A stretch of DNA of 64,000 bases from Lineus longissimus (Eukaryota > Nemertea > Pilidiophora > Heteronemertea > Lineidae): contig NC_088309.1 in NCBI RefSeq assembly GCF_910592395.1, positions 24,864,599-24,928,598 of the forward strand. The letters are read 5' to 3'. Numbering within the stretch: position 1 is the stretch's first letter; every line of letters starts with the position of its first letter. The notes beneath the pieces are model-generated. The model was not told the origin of the DNA. It did not search any database and worked only from the letters and a program-made list of their open reading frames with translations. Both the position numbers and the translations under genes were made by a program. Positions 39,246-49,590 of this stretch are shown here, in pieces.

Positions 39246-40615
39246 ATGGGTAAACATCGTTATTCTGCACGATTGTGACATTTTTACGAAACTGAATGAA
39301 TTCGATCCACTTAAATACACAATGCTTATCAGTTAGTGTACAAGAGCTTGTTTTCAGTGGTGCAAAATTCGTATTATGGGCGAATCCCGTGTGCTTTACC
39401 GAATGCACTGAGCTGGGTGTACATGTATGTATGTATGTAGGCGGTAGGCCCGACATGTAGGCCCTATGCGTGTCATTATTATCGCACTGTCATTATAATT
39501 TGCCTTTTTAATTTTATCCACTTCATGATCTTTTCACCAGCTTCATTCGAATCAGTTTGACAGTGACTTGGCCTTGTCTAATGTCCCTTTTTTTATTTCA
39601 GCTGTATCAAGTGGAGTATCGTTCTTACTGGCCACAACACTCTCTGTGTTGTTATTTGCTGGTATGCAGATGTACCGATCACAGCTAGCTGGTCAAGACT
39701 ACATGACTATCGTTGGTGGATTCCTTGGCTCAAATTTGTTCATCCTTCTTCTCACTGCTGTGGGCAACTTTGAAACTGCAACATTTGGAGCTGGATTCCA
39801 GACAAAATTATTCCCAGAAGGTGAGGTCACAGTCAAATCAATCATAAAATGCACAGTTTGCAAAAACAGCCTTCGAAGTACATGGCCTACATGTACCGAA
39901 GTACATGGCCTACCAGGTACATATACGTTGCCAGTGGAGCATCTGTCTTACTCTTACAGACCATGTGATACCACAGAAACCCTTATTCCAGAACGAAGTG
40001 ACTTATGCAGGCTGTTTATGAGATTATCCTCATTGTTTCGTCTTTTTCCTTTACAGTAATAGCCTGTCTACTTATCGCATTATTTGCATCAGGATTGGTA
40101 CATAGAGTCTGTGTCACAACATGGTGAGTTCGAATGAAGTCAAACATCAACCTCAGATGCATATGATTTGTAAAAGAAGCCAAGGAATTTGAAAGTTAAT
40201 GAAGTTGTTGTAATTTTTCATTGGTGTTCTCAGTGTTATGTGAGGCTCAAGATTCTGACTAGAAGTGTTCAAATGCCTACATGGACAGGCCCCAGCCCTA
40301 ACAGAACTGATGCCGCGCCGGCATACCACCCAACACCAAATGTATAATAAATACTACTTTGAGGAATTGCCTAACTGGATTCAAAATCTTGAAATTTTGT
40401 TTGTGCTTTTGCAGCTGCCGTCCTGATTCACTAACGAGTGTCGTGACAAAAAATGCTCTGGTAAATGAACTAATTATTTTGCATTCCCTTTCAGCTTCAT
40501 CTTTTCCATCGTGGCCTTGTACTACATCAACAGAATATCTCTGAGCAAATATTCAGCCCCTGTTCCGGTAGTAGGAGGTCCTACTCCATCCAAAAATAAG
40601 AAGAAGAGGAATTAA
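39246..40615 (+). CDS. KRTCAP2: Keratinocyte-associated protein 2 (oligosaccharyltransferase subunit)
   Basis: KRTCAP2 is a small ER membrane subunit of the STT3A-type oligosaccharyltransferase, which N-glycosylates proteins during translocation. Coding exons are 39246-39249 (tentative, ATGG only), 39602-39820, 40057-40123 and 40495-40615. They join in phase with GT-AG ends to give 136 residues, close to the length I recall for the vertebrate protein. Family landmarks are LLFAGMQMY, GGFLGSNLF, FGAGFQ-KLFPE, LFASGLVHRVCVTTC and a Lys-rich C-terminus (KNKKKRN). Hydrophobic helices cover most of exon 2, exon 3 and early exon 4. The AATAAA at 40773-40778 suits its 3' end. Uncertain point: the four-base first exon rests on an ATGG/GTAAAC donor alone, and another upstream exon could supply the start. 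Apparent readthrough beyond 39820 is intron. Confidence 0.93.
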
Positions 40616-40772
40616 ATACTTTGGATATAGGGACATTAATCAATTACATAGTCATGATGGATGGGTGTATTTCCTGCTTGCAAATACACTATTTTCTTTC
40701 TTCGTTGGCTTTTTTTTTCAAGTACTGAGTACTTGGTTATTTGGTTCCCTTGTTGAAAGAAAACGCATGAAT

Positions 40773-40778
40773 AATAAA
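40773..40778 (+). terminator. Polyadenylation signal of KRTCAP2
   Basis: AATAAA about 160 bases after the KRTCAP2 stop codon. A second AATAAA lies at about 41092, inside an inverted repeat. Confidence 0.6.
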
Positions 40779-41081
40779 CTGGAAATTTGTCTGAAATTAT
40801 GTCATGTGAAGCCAACTTAAATCAATATGGCAAAGATATATGGTTTATTACTATGATTTGCTCTTTGTCCTAGCAAAAAGATACCAATGAAGCATGTTTC
40901 AGTCTCATGTCATCCATATTGTAAAACTATTTTTACTGAAAATACATATATGAAAGAAGTAGAATTTGACTATATTTCATACACCCTTTGTTACTAACTG
41001 TTGCTGCCCATGCCAGTGCATAGTTGAGCTTTTCGGCCAGGGTTAACTCTGTATCACACGTTCTGTTCATTGTGGACATAA

Positions 41082-41200
41082 TGGGTGATATGAATAAAGT
41101 CTAGCAATTGCTTTTACTTCAGTTTTGTACAGAAAGGCCCAGTGTAAATGTACAGGAAGTTTTAGATAAAAGCATTTGCTAGTCTTTATTCATATCACCC
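41082..41200. repeat. 34-bp inverted repeat with AATAAA in each arm
   Basis: The left arm begins GGGTGATATGAATAAAG and ends TTGCTTTTA. The right arm is its reverse complement, apart from two mismatches, starting at about 41167. The loop is about 50 bases. Each arm reads AATAAA on its own strand, so a polyadenylation signal faces each direction. It may be a foldback element or a bidirectional transcript end. Confidence 0.75.
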
Positions 41201-41408
41201 AATGTATATTGAGCCACACAGTTGAAGTGGTCTTCCCCTGGCATTCTGTTTGTGACTTTGTCCTCGATGCAACAGACCGATTTGGGATCCTTGGACATTG
41301 AGGGTGTAAAATGCACTGGACTACTACCTGTTCCTTCAAAATTGAACCTCACGGAGCACCCCATACCACTGGTGTGGTAGAAACGCATTGAAAATCGTCT
41401 TCGATTGA
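41179..41408 (-). CDS. Candidate terminal exon, unidentified
   Basis: This minus-strand open segment follows a reasonable acceptor (TTTTCTTAGTCACAG, exon from 41408, phase 1) and ends in TAG at 41179. It has about 75 codons and contains GMGCSVRFNFEG and KSVCCIEDKV. The sequence looks protein-like and has several cysteines, but I recognise no family. AATAAA overlaps the last codons, which would be an unusually early polyadenylation signal. Upstream exons were not found. It could also be a chance frame. Confidence 0.25.
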
Positions 41409-42017
41409 CTGTGACTAAGAAAAGCTTCTTTGTGTTTAATTATAAATAATAATATGTATTCGCCTCAAATTGGTCTTGTTCTAGAGCAATAAGTCGCAAC
41501 ACAGCCAAAATATCATCTTGACCCTCAATATTATAAGATCACTAAATCACTCGCAAAATCTCGATAGTGGTGACGCAAACCCATGAGAGTCGGGATGCCA
41601 AAAGATTGGTAACGAGCTAGGTCTTTTATAAGATACACAACGCCCCTTGGTGCATGTCTCCAAAGTGTGTCGGGAGTGTCCTCTTCACAAGTCTCCCAGT
41701 CGGGCAGTTCTCGAGGACATGTACTGAGATTTGACTAAGAAGTATATAAAGGCATTGGTAAATAATTGATGAGCCAGTGACAAAAGGTTATCGCAGATAC
41801 CATGGCGCCGCATATTCCGTCCGAAATAATATAATTGCATTATTTGATACGTACTTTTTAATTAACCACTTCACAAGTTGTATATGAAGTCTATCAATTT
41901 GAAACTTTGTGAGCTCTTCGAAAATTTTTTTTAGATACCCGATAGGCTGTATACTGACTTGGCAGGGTTCGCGAGCAACTTGATGAAGTGACTAAATAAT
42001 GGGAGTCGGATCAATAA

Positions 42018-42024
42018 CTATATA
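42018..42024 (+). promoter_or_regulatory. TATA box upstream of the mucin-like gene
   Basis: TATATAT in the context AACTATATATCCGCCCC lies about 120 bases before the ATG at 42139. Transcription would start near 42050. Confidence 0.4.
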
Positions 42025-42138
42025 TCCGCCCCTTTCATTACATACCGGCATACAAAATTATACGTAGCATTGTTGGCGCTAAACCATTCCATTAGAGATT
42101 TTCCGACCGTGGAACCCACCTCGGTGCGAGCAAACAGC

Positions 42139-43170
42139 ATGAAACGATCACAGATGCTTGCTTTATCTTTGTGCTTGTTACTTTTTAAATTGGCAAGATC
42201 ATCGTCGACAACTGCGTCATCTGAACCGGAGGCGAAGGTTGAAATGGAATCTAGTTCTAAGGGTAGTACGACTACGTCCCAGCCCGAATCCGAGGCTGAA
42301 GGGAGATTGTTAACTGCAAAACCAAAAAGTGAGGATGCTGCAGAGGTCGAGAACGGGCCTACGCCTAGTCCGGAAAGTGAGGCAATGCCGGAGGCTGAAA
42401 GCGGAAAGACGGCAAGCCCTGAAAGCGAAGGAATTAAGCCGGGGGCTGGAAGCGGGACGACAGCGAGCCCGGAAGGTGAGGCAAAGCCAGAGACAGAAGG
42501 CGAACCGACACCAACGCCAGACAGTGAGGGCAAGCCAGAGACAGAAAGCGGGACGACAACAAAGCCTGAGCGTGAGGCAAAGTCAGAGGCTGAAGGCGAA
42601 ACGACAATAAAGCCAGAAGGCGAGGCGAAACCAGAGGCTGAAGGCGGAACGAAAATAAAGCTAGAGGCTGAAGGTGGAACGACAATAAAGCCAGAAAGTG
42701 AGGCGAAACCAGAGGCTGAAGGAACGACTTCAAAGCCAGAAAGAGAGGGCACGCCTGGGGCAGAAGACGAGACGCTGACAACAATAAAGCCAGAAAGTGA
42801 TAGAAATCCAGGTGCTGAAGGCGGGACAACAAATTCGGAGAGTGGTGGACCGGCAAGAGCCGAAGATGCAACTGCCGAAACAGAAGTTGTAGGCACCGCT
42901 GGATCAGAAGAGGTTACGCCTGAAGCCGAGAAGCCGTTGTCTGATATAGCAATTTTGCTGCCTACATTTGGCCTCGTGATTCTCATCATAACTGGTAAGT
43001 GAAAAAAGCATACTACTCAGTATATTTCTAAGATGTTTCACTTTCCATAAATTGTCTTAGAAACTGTTAATCATGTTAAGGAGGAATAATGTAAATTTTG
43101 TGCTTTTGAAGAGCCGGTCCCAAGGCCAAGAGTCACCCATGGGGATGATGAAGAATTTAGCTATAGCTAG
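42139..43170 (+). CDS. Mucin-like repeat protein, signal peptide plus one membrane helix
   Basis: Exons 42139-42994 and 43112-43170 join in phase 1 (ACTG/GTAAGT donor, TTTTGAAG acceptor) to give 304 residues. Residues 1-20 are a signal peptide (MKRSQMLALSLCLLLFKLAR). About 230 residues of Glu/Thr/Pro/Ser/Gly-rich repeats follow, with a unit near 15 residues and variants of KPESEAKPEAEGGTT. A hydrophobic helix (IAILLPTFGLVILII) lies at the end of exon 1. Exon 2 supplies a short cytosolic tail (EPVPRPRVTHGDDEEFSYS). The layout fits a type I membrane glycoprotein with an acidic, Thr-rich and possibly O-glycosylated ectodomain. No family is recognised beyond that. The opposite strand is also open across the repeat; I treat it as a by-product of the repeat. 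Confidence 0.75.
42300..42830 (+). repeat. Degenerate ~45-bp coding minisatellite
   Basis: Repeated AAGCCAGA-AGTGAGGC and GAGGCTGAAGGCGGAACGACA words with about 45-base periodicity encode the Glu/Thr/Pro-rich repeats. The period is a multiple of three, so copy number can change without breaking the frame. Confidence 0.8.
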
Positions 43171-44226
43171 AGGTGTGTAGCTTCGGTTATTGTTATACAT
43201 CGCCTGACGATCGACAAAACATGAATTGCTTTTGATTAGCTAATTGTTATATTCCAATGGGATTATGCGAGATCAAAAAAGGTTGATTGGTCCAATGAGG
43301 CAATCAGGTTGATTACATTCTTGATACTATACAGGCATGAACGGCTACATGTACTCGTCAAATACTAGCGTTTTGACAAGAAAAACAAAGTTTCAGACGA
43401 AAAATCTCGTTTTGGTGCCCGGTCAAATCAGTACTCGTTACAGCACTCTGATTATGATGTCATCCCATGAGGTCGTTGAATATAATAGGCCTATATGAAT
43501 ATAAATGCCATGCGTCCAGAAGCAAAAACGAAAATATCGAGTGTACTTTCTCCTAATTTATGGCAATCTGGCGTCCCCAACATTAGCTCTGATTTACCAC
43601 GCCCATGATGTCATCTTTTGTGCAAGTAAAATGTGTTTTGCATCAGATAATACTGCTGTCCATTATCAGCGGTGTCTCGATAATTACTCCCAATTAGTCC
43701 GCCCAAGCGATGATAGTTGTCAAGTGAGAACAGGGGGTATCGTCAATTTCTCTCCCAATAACTCGTCCATATCGTTGCAGAATTGAATCATGAGCTGAAT
43801 GATTTTGACATCCCAATCAATCGAGCGAGGAGAAACTATCTCAAGCAACGAAAGATACTATATATAAGTGATATTTCAGTCGATAAATTGCAGTTGAGCT
43901 GTTAAGAAATAGCAAAATTCTGTTGCATGGTGGTGAATCACAGCTCAAGCATTTCAATGGAAACAAAACTGAAAAACCTACTGTGTTTATCATTTGAAAG
44001 GGTACTAGACATAAACAGCCTACAATGTCCTCGATATAACGATACCTTGGTCAAAGTAGGAAGTGCAAAACCCATAATTTGAGACCCATGACAAGTCCAA
44101 AAGCAAAAGCTCTCCTATATATACATAATACATGTATGTTGTTTTTGTGTAAAGCGACCTTCTGCAGACCACTTCAAACAAGTCTCTTCAAATGCTTAAT
44201 ATTTTCCGAACGGTTTGACCTTGCAG
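43171..44226. other. Gap between two genes; possible upstream exon
   Basis: A plus-strand frame from ATG at 43505 reaches a CAA/GTGAGA donor at about 43726 in phase 0. It could in principle join the phase-0 acceptor at 44227 of the DUF4239 gene. Its sequence gives no independent support, so I do not include it in the model. Confidence 0.25.
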
Positions 44227-46052
44227 ACCCATCTTACCAGGCCGGCTTGTCTCATTCCAGGTCTCCTGTTGCTGTCCATCATCAACCACAACAGGTCCTG
44301 TCGAACATTCTGCAACCTCCACAGAGTTTATCAAGAACCAAATCTAACACCGCGCAGCGAGCCTATTACCACAAATGATGAAGTGATTGAGTTGACAAAA
44401 ATCAATGGCGAAATTCTACCCAATAAAGCTTTCCAATCGCAGAAACTGTTAAACTTATTCCCATTGGAAGATGAACCTTTGCTGAGCGATTTTGATTTAG
44501 AAGTTCTGGATGGCCTTCACACCTTCTACAACAAACCAATGGAACTTTTAATCATTGCTGCCCCTGCGCTGGTCTCTCTCTCATTGTGTCCAGTCGCCTT
44601 GTATCTCTACAACCCATTGGTCACAATATTTTGGCCCTTTCCGAAGTTCACAGCTCAACCTAACATAAACGACGCCATTGCGTGTTTCCTCGCCCCCGCT
44701 GGTCTGGTCTACGCGACATCATTCGGCTTTGCCTTTCAATCAGCTTTGGCGAAACAGAGCGAGATAGTGAGGAAGTTATCACACGAAGTTGGAATGTTGG
44801 ACCAAATTGTCACCCTGACCGCCAAGCTTTCTCTTCCGAAGAAGATGCAGTTGGAAATCTACCGGGCGATCAAGGCCGAGGCTATGTTCATGGGGCTGCA
44901 GTTACAGCGAAAGCAACCAACTGATTTCATAAACAAGCCCAAGGAGAACGTAAAAGGTATACATGCCGTTGAGTCAGTGTTGCGTACAAATGAACGTCAG
45001 TAACCTTTCATGTGGACAGTGGAGTCACACATCTAAGTGTCACTAAATCTATCAGCTATTACGGAGAGTGTATTTTTTACTTTCAGCATCGGTAATTTAG
45101 ACTCCCGGGGCAGTCCATCGCGTCATCCTAAATGTCCAAGAGTGAGGGACGAGGCCGATCTACTGTCCGTCGGGAGAGTAGGCCTACGGTGATTACGCTC
45201 CAGCTTAATAGGCTTTCTCATTTTTTTTTTATCTGAGAAGACAGATCTGCTCATTGATAAAGTGCTTCTTGGATCTTTTTTCAGTGCGCATTTGGAAGAT
45301 CGTGGATATTTTGAAGAGCATCAAGAGCCGAAATGAATTTGATGGCCACGTGAATCAAGTGATGGTGAGAGAGATCATTGCCCACATCATGTGCTTAAAC
45401 AGCATATGCTCCGACAGGCTTGGTATTCTGCACGTCCGGATTCATTGGCTCAAGTTAGTACAATTCATTTTAGACTTTTTTGCCTTCGGAACGATGACAG
45501 TTTGAGCAATTGAGATAACCTACATAATGTTTCCTTGGCCCTTCAGATGGCAGCACCAGCGTTGATGCAAAGTGTCAGCCGGTGACGAATCGAAGTCGAC
45601 CCCAGGAAGCATGTCAAAATTATTTTGAAGCCAAAATAAATGACGAACAATTTTCGTTCCAATATGCTATTCATTATATTATAAATGATCCTGAGCATAC
45701 ATTGTAACTGCTTCGAATAATAAAACACTACCATGCTTAATCTTCTAGGTGGACGTTCCTGGAGACCCTGGGTTTCTTTTCCTTCTTTGGCGTCCTTCTC
45801 CTCGACACGAAATCCCAGTCGATGAATCTAGCGATGTGTATCATCACCGTGTTCTCCATCAGCCTCCTCTGTTACGTGGTGTCGGATTTTGACTCGCCTT
45901 TCAGCGGGTTCTTCAGGATCGAGTTGGACGTGCTTTTGGACGTGGTGGACAGGATCGCTGGCACATTCAATCATGCTAATATGGGGGAGGAGGTTCACTG
46001 GACTTATCCCGACATTGCGGTTAATGGCTGCGTTGGCTGTTTTTCTAAGTGA
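44227..46052 (+). CDS. DUF4239 (bestrophin-like) multi-pass membrane protein, 5' incomplete
   Basis: Exons 44227-44956, 45285-45453 and 45749-46052 join in frame (donors AAAG/GTATAC and CTCAA/GTTAGT; acceptors TTTTTTCAG and ATCTTCTAG) to give about 400 residues. Hydrophobic segments occur near the N-terminus (LIPGLLLLSII), at 44540-44640, at 44670-44750, and twice in exon 3. The signature is the C-terminal SDFDSPFSGFFRI, which matches the D-x-D-x-PF-x-G motif closing DUF4239 domains, and an FAFQSALAK-type helix before a long amphipathic stretch. The family is distantly bestrophin-like and its biochemical role is not established. The first exon is uncertain: an in-frame stop at 44197 and no ATG before residue ~105 imply an upstream exon spliced to TTGCAG at 44226. 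AATAAA at 46284-46289 fits the 3' end. Confidence 0.75.
45101..45137 (+). repeat. Short dispersed repeat, copy 2
   Basis: Nearly identical to 38295-38331 in the same orientation. It lies inside the first visible intron of the DUF4239 gene. Confidence 0.7.
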
Positions 46053-46283
46053 TAGTGTATGACACCTGTCAGTCCTGCAGCCAGTTTTAAAATTGTAATT
46101 GCCTATTATTGATTATTACTAACATTGGATATTTGACCAGTTTGTGTCTGGATCAAACAGTCGGGCATCATATGGCGCGCCAATTATATAAGGCTACGAC
46201 TACGGCTACGGGCGGTGTAGGAGCTGAAGAGTTAAGGGACCTTTGCTCATTCTGAGGGCGTACCATGCACATTCTGTCAGTCA

Positions 46284-46289
46284 AATAAA
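46284..46289 (+). terminator. Polyadenylation signal of the DUF4239 gene
   Basis: AATAAA about 230 bases after the stop codon at 46052, with no other gene in between. Confidence 0.55.
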
Positions 46290-49200
46290 ATTCGTTTAAG
46301 TGTCAGTGATAGAAATTTCTTCAATGGAATGTATTAATGTTGTCGTAATTTTATTTTGAAAAATAGACAATATAAAAACTATGTAGATAGTCAATGACGC
46401 ATTTTTCGTTTGTTTTTTCTTGGCCAATTTTGAGCAATGAAAGCTCCAACCCGTGGTTTTCACTGTTACATCGGTCAGGTGCTCGTCGTTACTTTCTGAT
46501 GACGGCCCCACGACGTCAGTCTGTATGGTAGTTTCTAATAGAGTTGTTGGCTATGAGAGAGCCGTTAACTGTCATAATCGTGGGATGTTAGTATGTTTCC
46601 GCCAACGGGGTTTGGACCGACTCGTTGTCGTATATAGCATGCGCATACTGTCAGGAATATCCAACAACTCTGTTGCTAGGTAGGAACAACCAATCGAGTT
46701 ATCTGGATTGAAAGGCTAAACCAAGGACGTTAAAACTATAGAACCTCCTCGTTCACAAGTAACGAGCTACCTAGATAAGTTAGCTTCCATGGAGTCATTT
46801 CCCTAAAACGCAAAATAGAAATTTCCCGCCTTGATAAGAACCCTCTATTGATATGTCCTATTCTGTTGATATCTCACAACTCACAATAGAGATGAGTCGA
46901 TAGTAGGACACCGCTAGAGCGCGCACAAAGATATCGTCCCCGGCGGCTGTGAATAATACACCGTCGCCACGTTATTCTACTCAAGCTTTATCAAAGAATA
47001 TTCTGCCCATATTTATTGAGCGACAACACAGAGTTGTGGATCAGGATTGGGCATGTTAGGCTAGGAATTGGACGCGTCTGTTATGGGTAGGCCTAGCATT
47101 TGGAAGGCGGCCAGCTCGTAGAGCTAACCGAGCGTAGATCTTGGTGGTGTGCCTTGGACGTATTCCCCAGCGGTGAGGAACAGGAAAGAATATCTTGAAG
47201 TGTTTGCCGATTTGGTACGTACGGTAAGTCGTATTGTAGCCCAGATTTTTTATATTCTTTTTTCCTCTGACCAGTTGCTGCAAGGAGGATTTGACTTTAC
47301 TGTGGTATAACGGCAATATGTGTTAACCACCAAGTCTTTGTAGACCGTCAAGATTTCTAATGCTAACATGCGCCCAATCAATGTACTTCTATCATACACT
47401 ACTACTGATGCTTCTACATCTACAGCTAACCTTGCTATCAACAGAAAATCAATTACTAGCACATTGATACCTGCAACTGGTCGCTCCATTTCATTATCCA
47501 ATGAGTCTTGCTGATATCGAGTGGTCTATTGTCGTAAAAACAGGGTTATGTGTATAAAGCCTTTACCTTTTGGTGTTTTGCGTAAAATAAGGCATGTTTC
47601 TACTGGCTAGTTTAACGCTAATAGTGTTACCACACATTGCATGAGAAAGACAAAACCGACGCCAAATTCGTGTTTAAAGAAAGAGAATTTATCAATCACT
47701 ACAATAGCTGATATTTGTCAAATATTATAAAACTGTTCGAATAGCGATTACCTTATGTTAAGACGTCAAGCTTATGACATTTACTCATAAGCTTGATATT
47801 TGTTATATATAGGCCTATAGGCCTGCTTGTGATAGAGCTTAACTAATAGTATCGTCGCTTAAGATAGACCTTACCACTTTTTGGGCTACCTCATTTTGAC
47901 GAGAAGTCGTTGTGCAGTGATTTTGTGTAATGTTGGTATTGTGTACCTGAACTGAACATTCTCCATGAAGACACCTGCGGCAAAATGAAAATAGCCCCTG
48001 GCCTTGGATTTCCTGAATTGAGAATGTACTGACATTGAATTTGTATTGACATTGAATATGAGATCCACTTCACGATGTGTGTTTTTAACGCGAGGGCATA
48101 GAATATGAAGCTGTGATTTAAATAAAACTTTGCCGATGTTCCAGTTCGCCTGAAGCCGTTCGGTTATGTTTGACATGCCAGTGCAATATTCCATGTGCAG
48201 ACCTATTACATGTACCTGACTTTGATTTAACGATTGCTCTATCAGCATATGAGATGATTTTGAAATGATTAAACAGAAAATGATCTATTAAGAAGTTTGG
48301 TTGGAAGCTTATAGTGTCTTTTGTGAAGTCTTTACCTCCTGACAGAGTATGGTCATCGTTTTTTGCCAACAATATCATGGTGCACTAATCGTTATGCAAG
48401 GTCACCCTACAGCACATTAGCACCTGAATTTCAAAAGTCCAGCCCATGAGCTGACACTAATCATCAATTCATTGGTATTAGTAGGACCGGTGAAGACGAT
48501 CTTCATGCATGTGCCCGTGCACTACATTTCATCTTTCCTCCAGCGATGTCCTTCCTTTTTGCTGTCTCGAGCGGGGTTTCTAAACCTATCATAATGATAC
48601 CCATTACCTATCCGTGTATATAGTAATTCATTTTACCGATAGCCACCGGTTTATTCAATGGGAGAATATATTCAATCTACTATAAATCTAGTAAATAAGC
48701 TCGTTATATCGATATTGGTAAAATTCCCGCTTCAGAAAAGATAAACTTCAGCCTACATTGTATAAAAAATCAATTCAGGCTTACATCTCATAGGTCCACC
48801 CCAGACCTATAGTGATATACTGCCTTTCTAAATCATTGTTGACGATATCAGTTGTTAAAGGATCAGTAGGCTTACCTAAGGGATTTTTGTGCTTGACAAT
48901 TGAGATTTGTGCACAGTGTGTCAGTGCAAGTCCTTTAAATGGCCTTAGCCCCAGGCTGTTTAGGGTCGTTGATATATTTCTGATGAAGTTTTACCATAAC
49001 CTGATTTTAAGCTTGCGCAAAGGAGTAATACAGTTAAAACAGTTTTCATTGGAGGCCTTTGCAATTTGCCTGGAATGGTACACTGGAAATCTTAGCTGAA
49101 TCAAGAAATCAAGCATTGGCAACATGAATGTTGGCAATAAGTTTTTGATGTAGGGCATACCATGTATACAATGTTGTATACACAATATGCACTTGTTGCG

Positions 49201-49582
49201 ACTTGTCATATTCGTAGTTACCTTTTGCTATTTGTGACATTCATGAGAAAAGCAAATATTATCATTATATCAAACTTTCACTGCCACCAAACAAAGGCGT
49301 CCATTGAGTATTGCCCGAGCCAACAGTTAGTCACGCCTGGTAGGCTATCAATGCCTTTGACAATACCGGCACCCGAAGCTTTGCATCAAAGGTTAACATA
49401 ATTTACGAGCTCACAATATCGAATCAAAAGCTATTGCTCTCACTCCTCTTTGGATCAATCGTTATCGGTTATCGGTTATCATACGAGGCTATTAATTAAT
49501 TTGACCTAAACCACACCCGAAGGTACCAATCTCTCATCGAGCTGAGCGTAGTATTTAAATCCATTTGATCTTGACTTTCCAG
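46290..49582. other. Intergenic, no recognised gene
   Basis: No supported coding sequence. The 5' non-coding exon and promoter of the TRIM gene should lie in the distal part, since an acceptor (GACTTTCCAG) ends at 49582, eight bases before its ATG. Confidence 0.45.
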
Positions 49583-49590
49583 GTCCAGCA

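Noticed and set aside
39823-40059. Continuation of the KRTCAP2 frame past exon 2
   Set aside because: A GTGAGG donor and the conserved IACLLIALFASGLVHRVCVTTC exon in the right phase show this is intron readthrough.
42070-42138. Upstream extension of the mucin-like protein from a TTG codon
   Set aside because: The ATG at 42139 starts a signal peptide at a sensible distance from a TATA box.
42018-42989. 323-codon minus-strand frame opposite the mucin-like gene
   Set aside because: It is explained by the 45-base repeat keeping several frames open. The plus strand has signal peptide, membrane helix, donor and an in-phase second exon.
43505-43726. First exon of the DUF4239 gene
   Set aside because: Phase and donor fit, but the sequence has no family support, so it was left out of the model.
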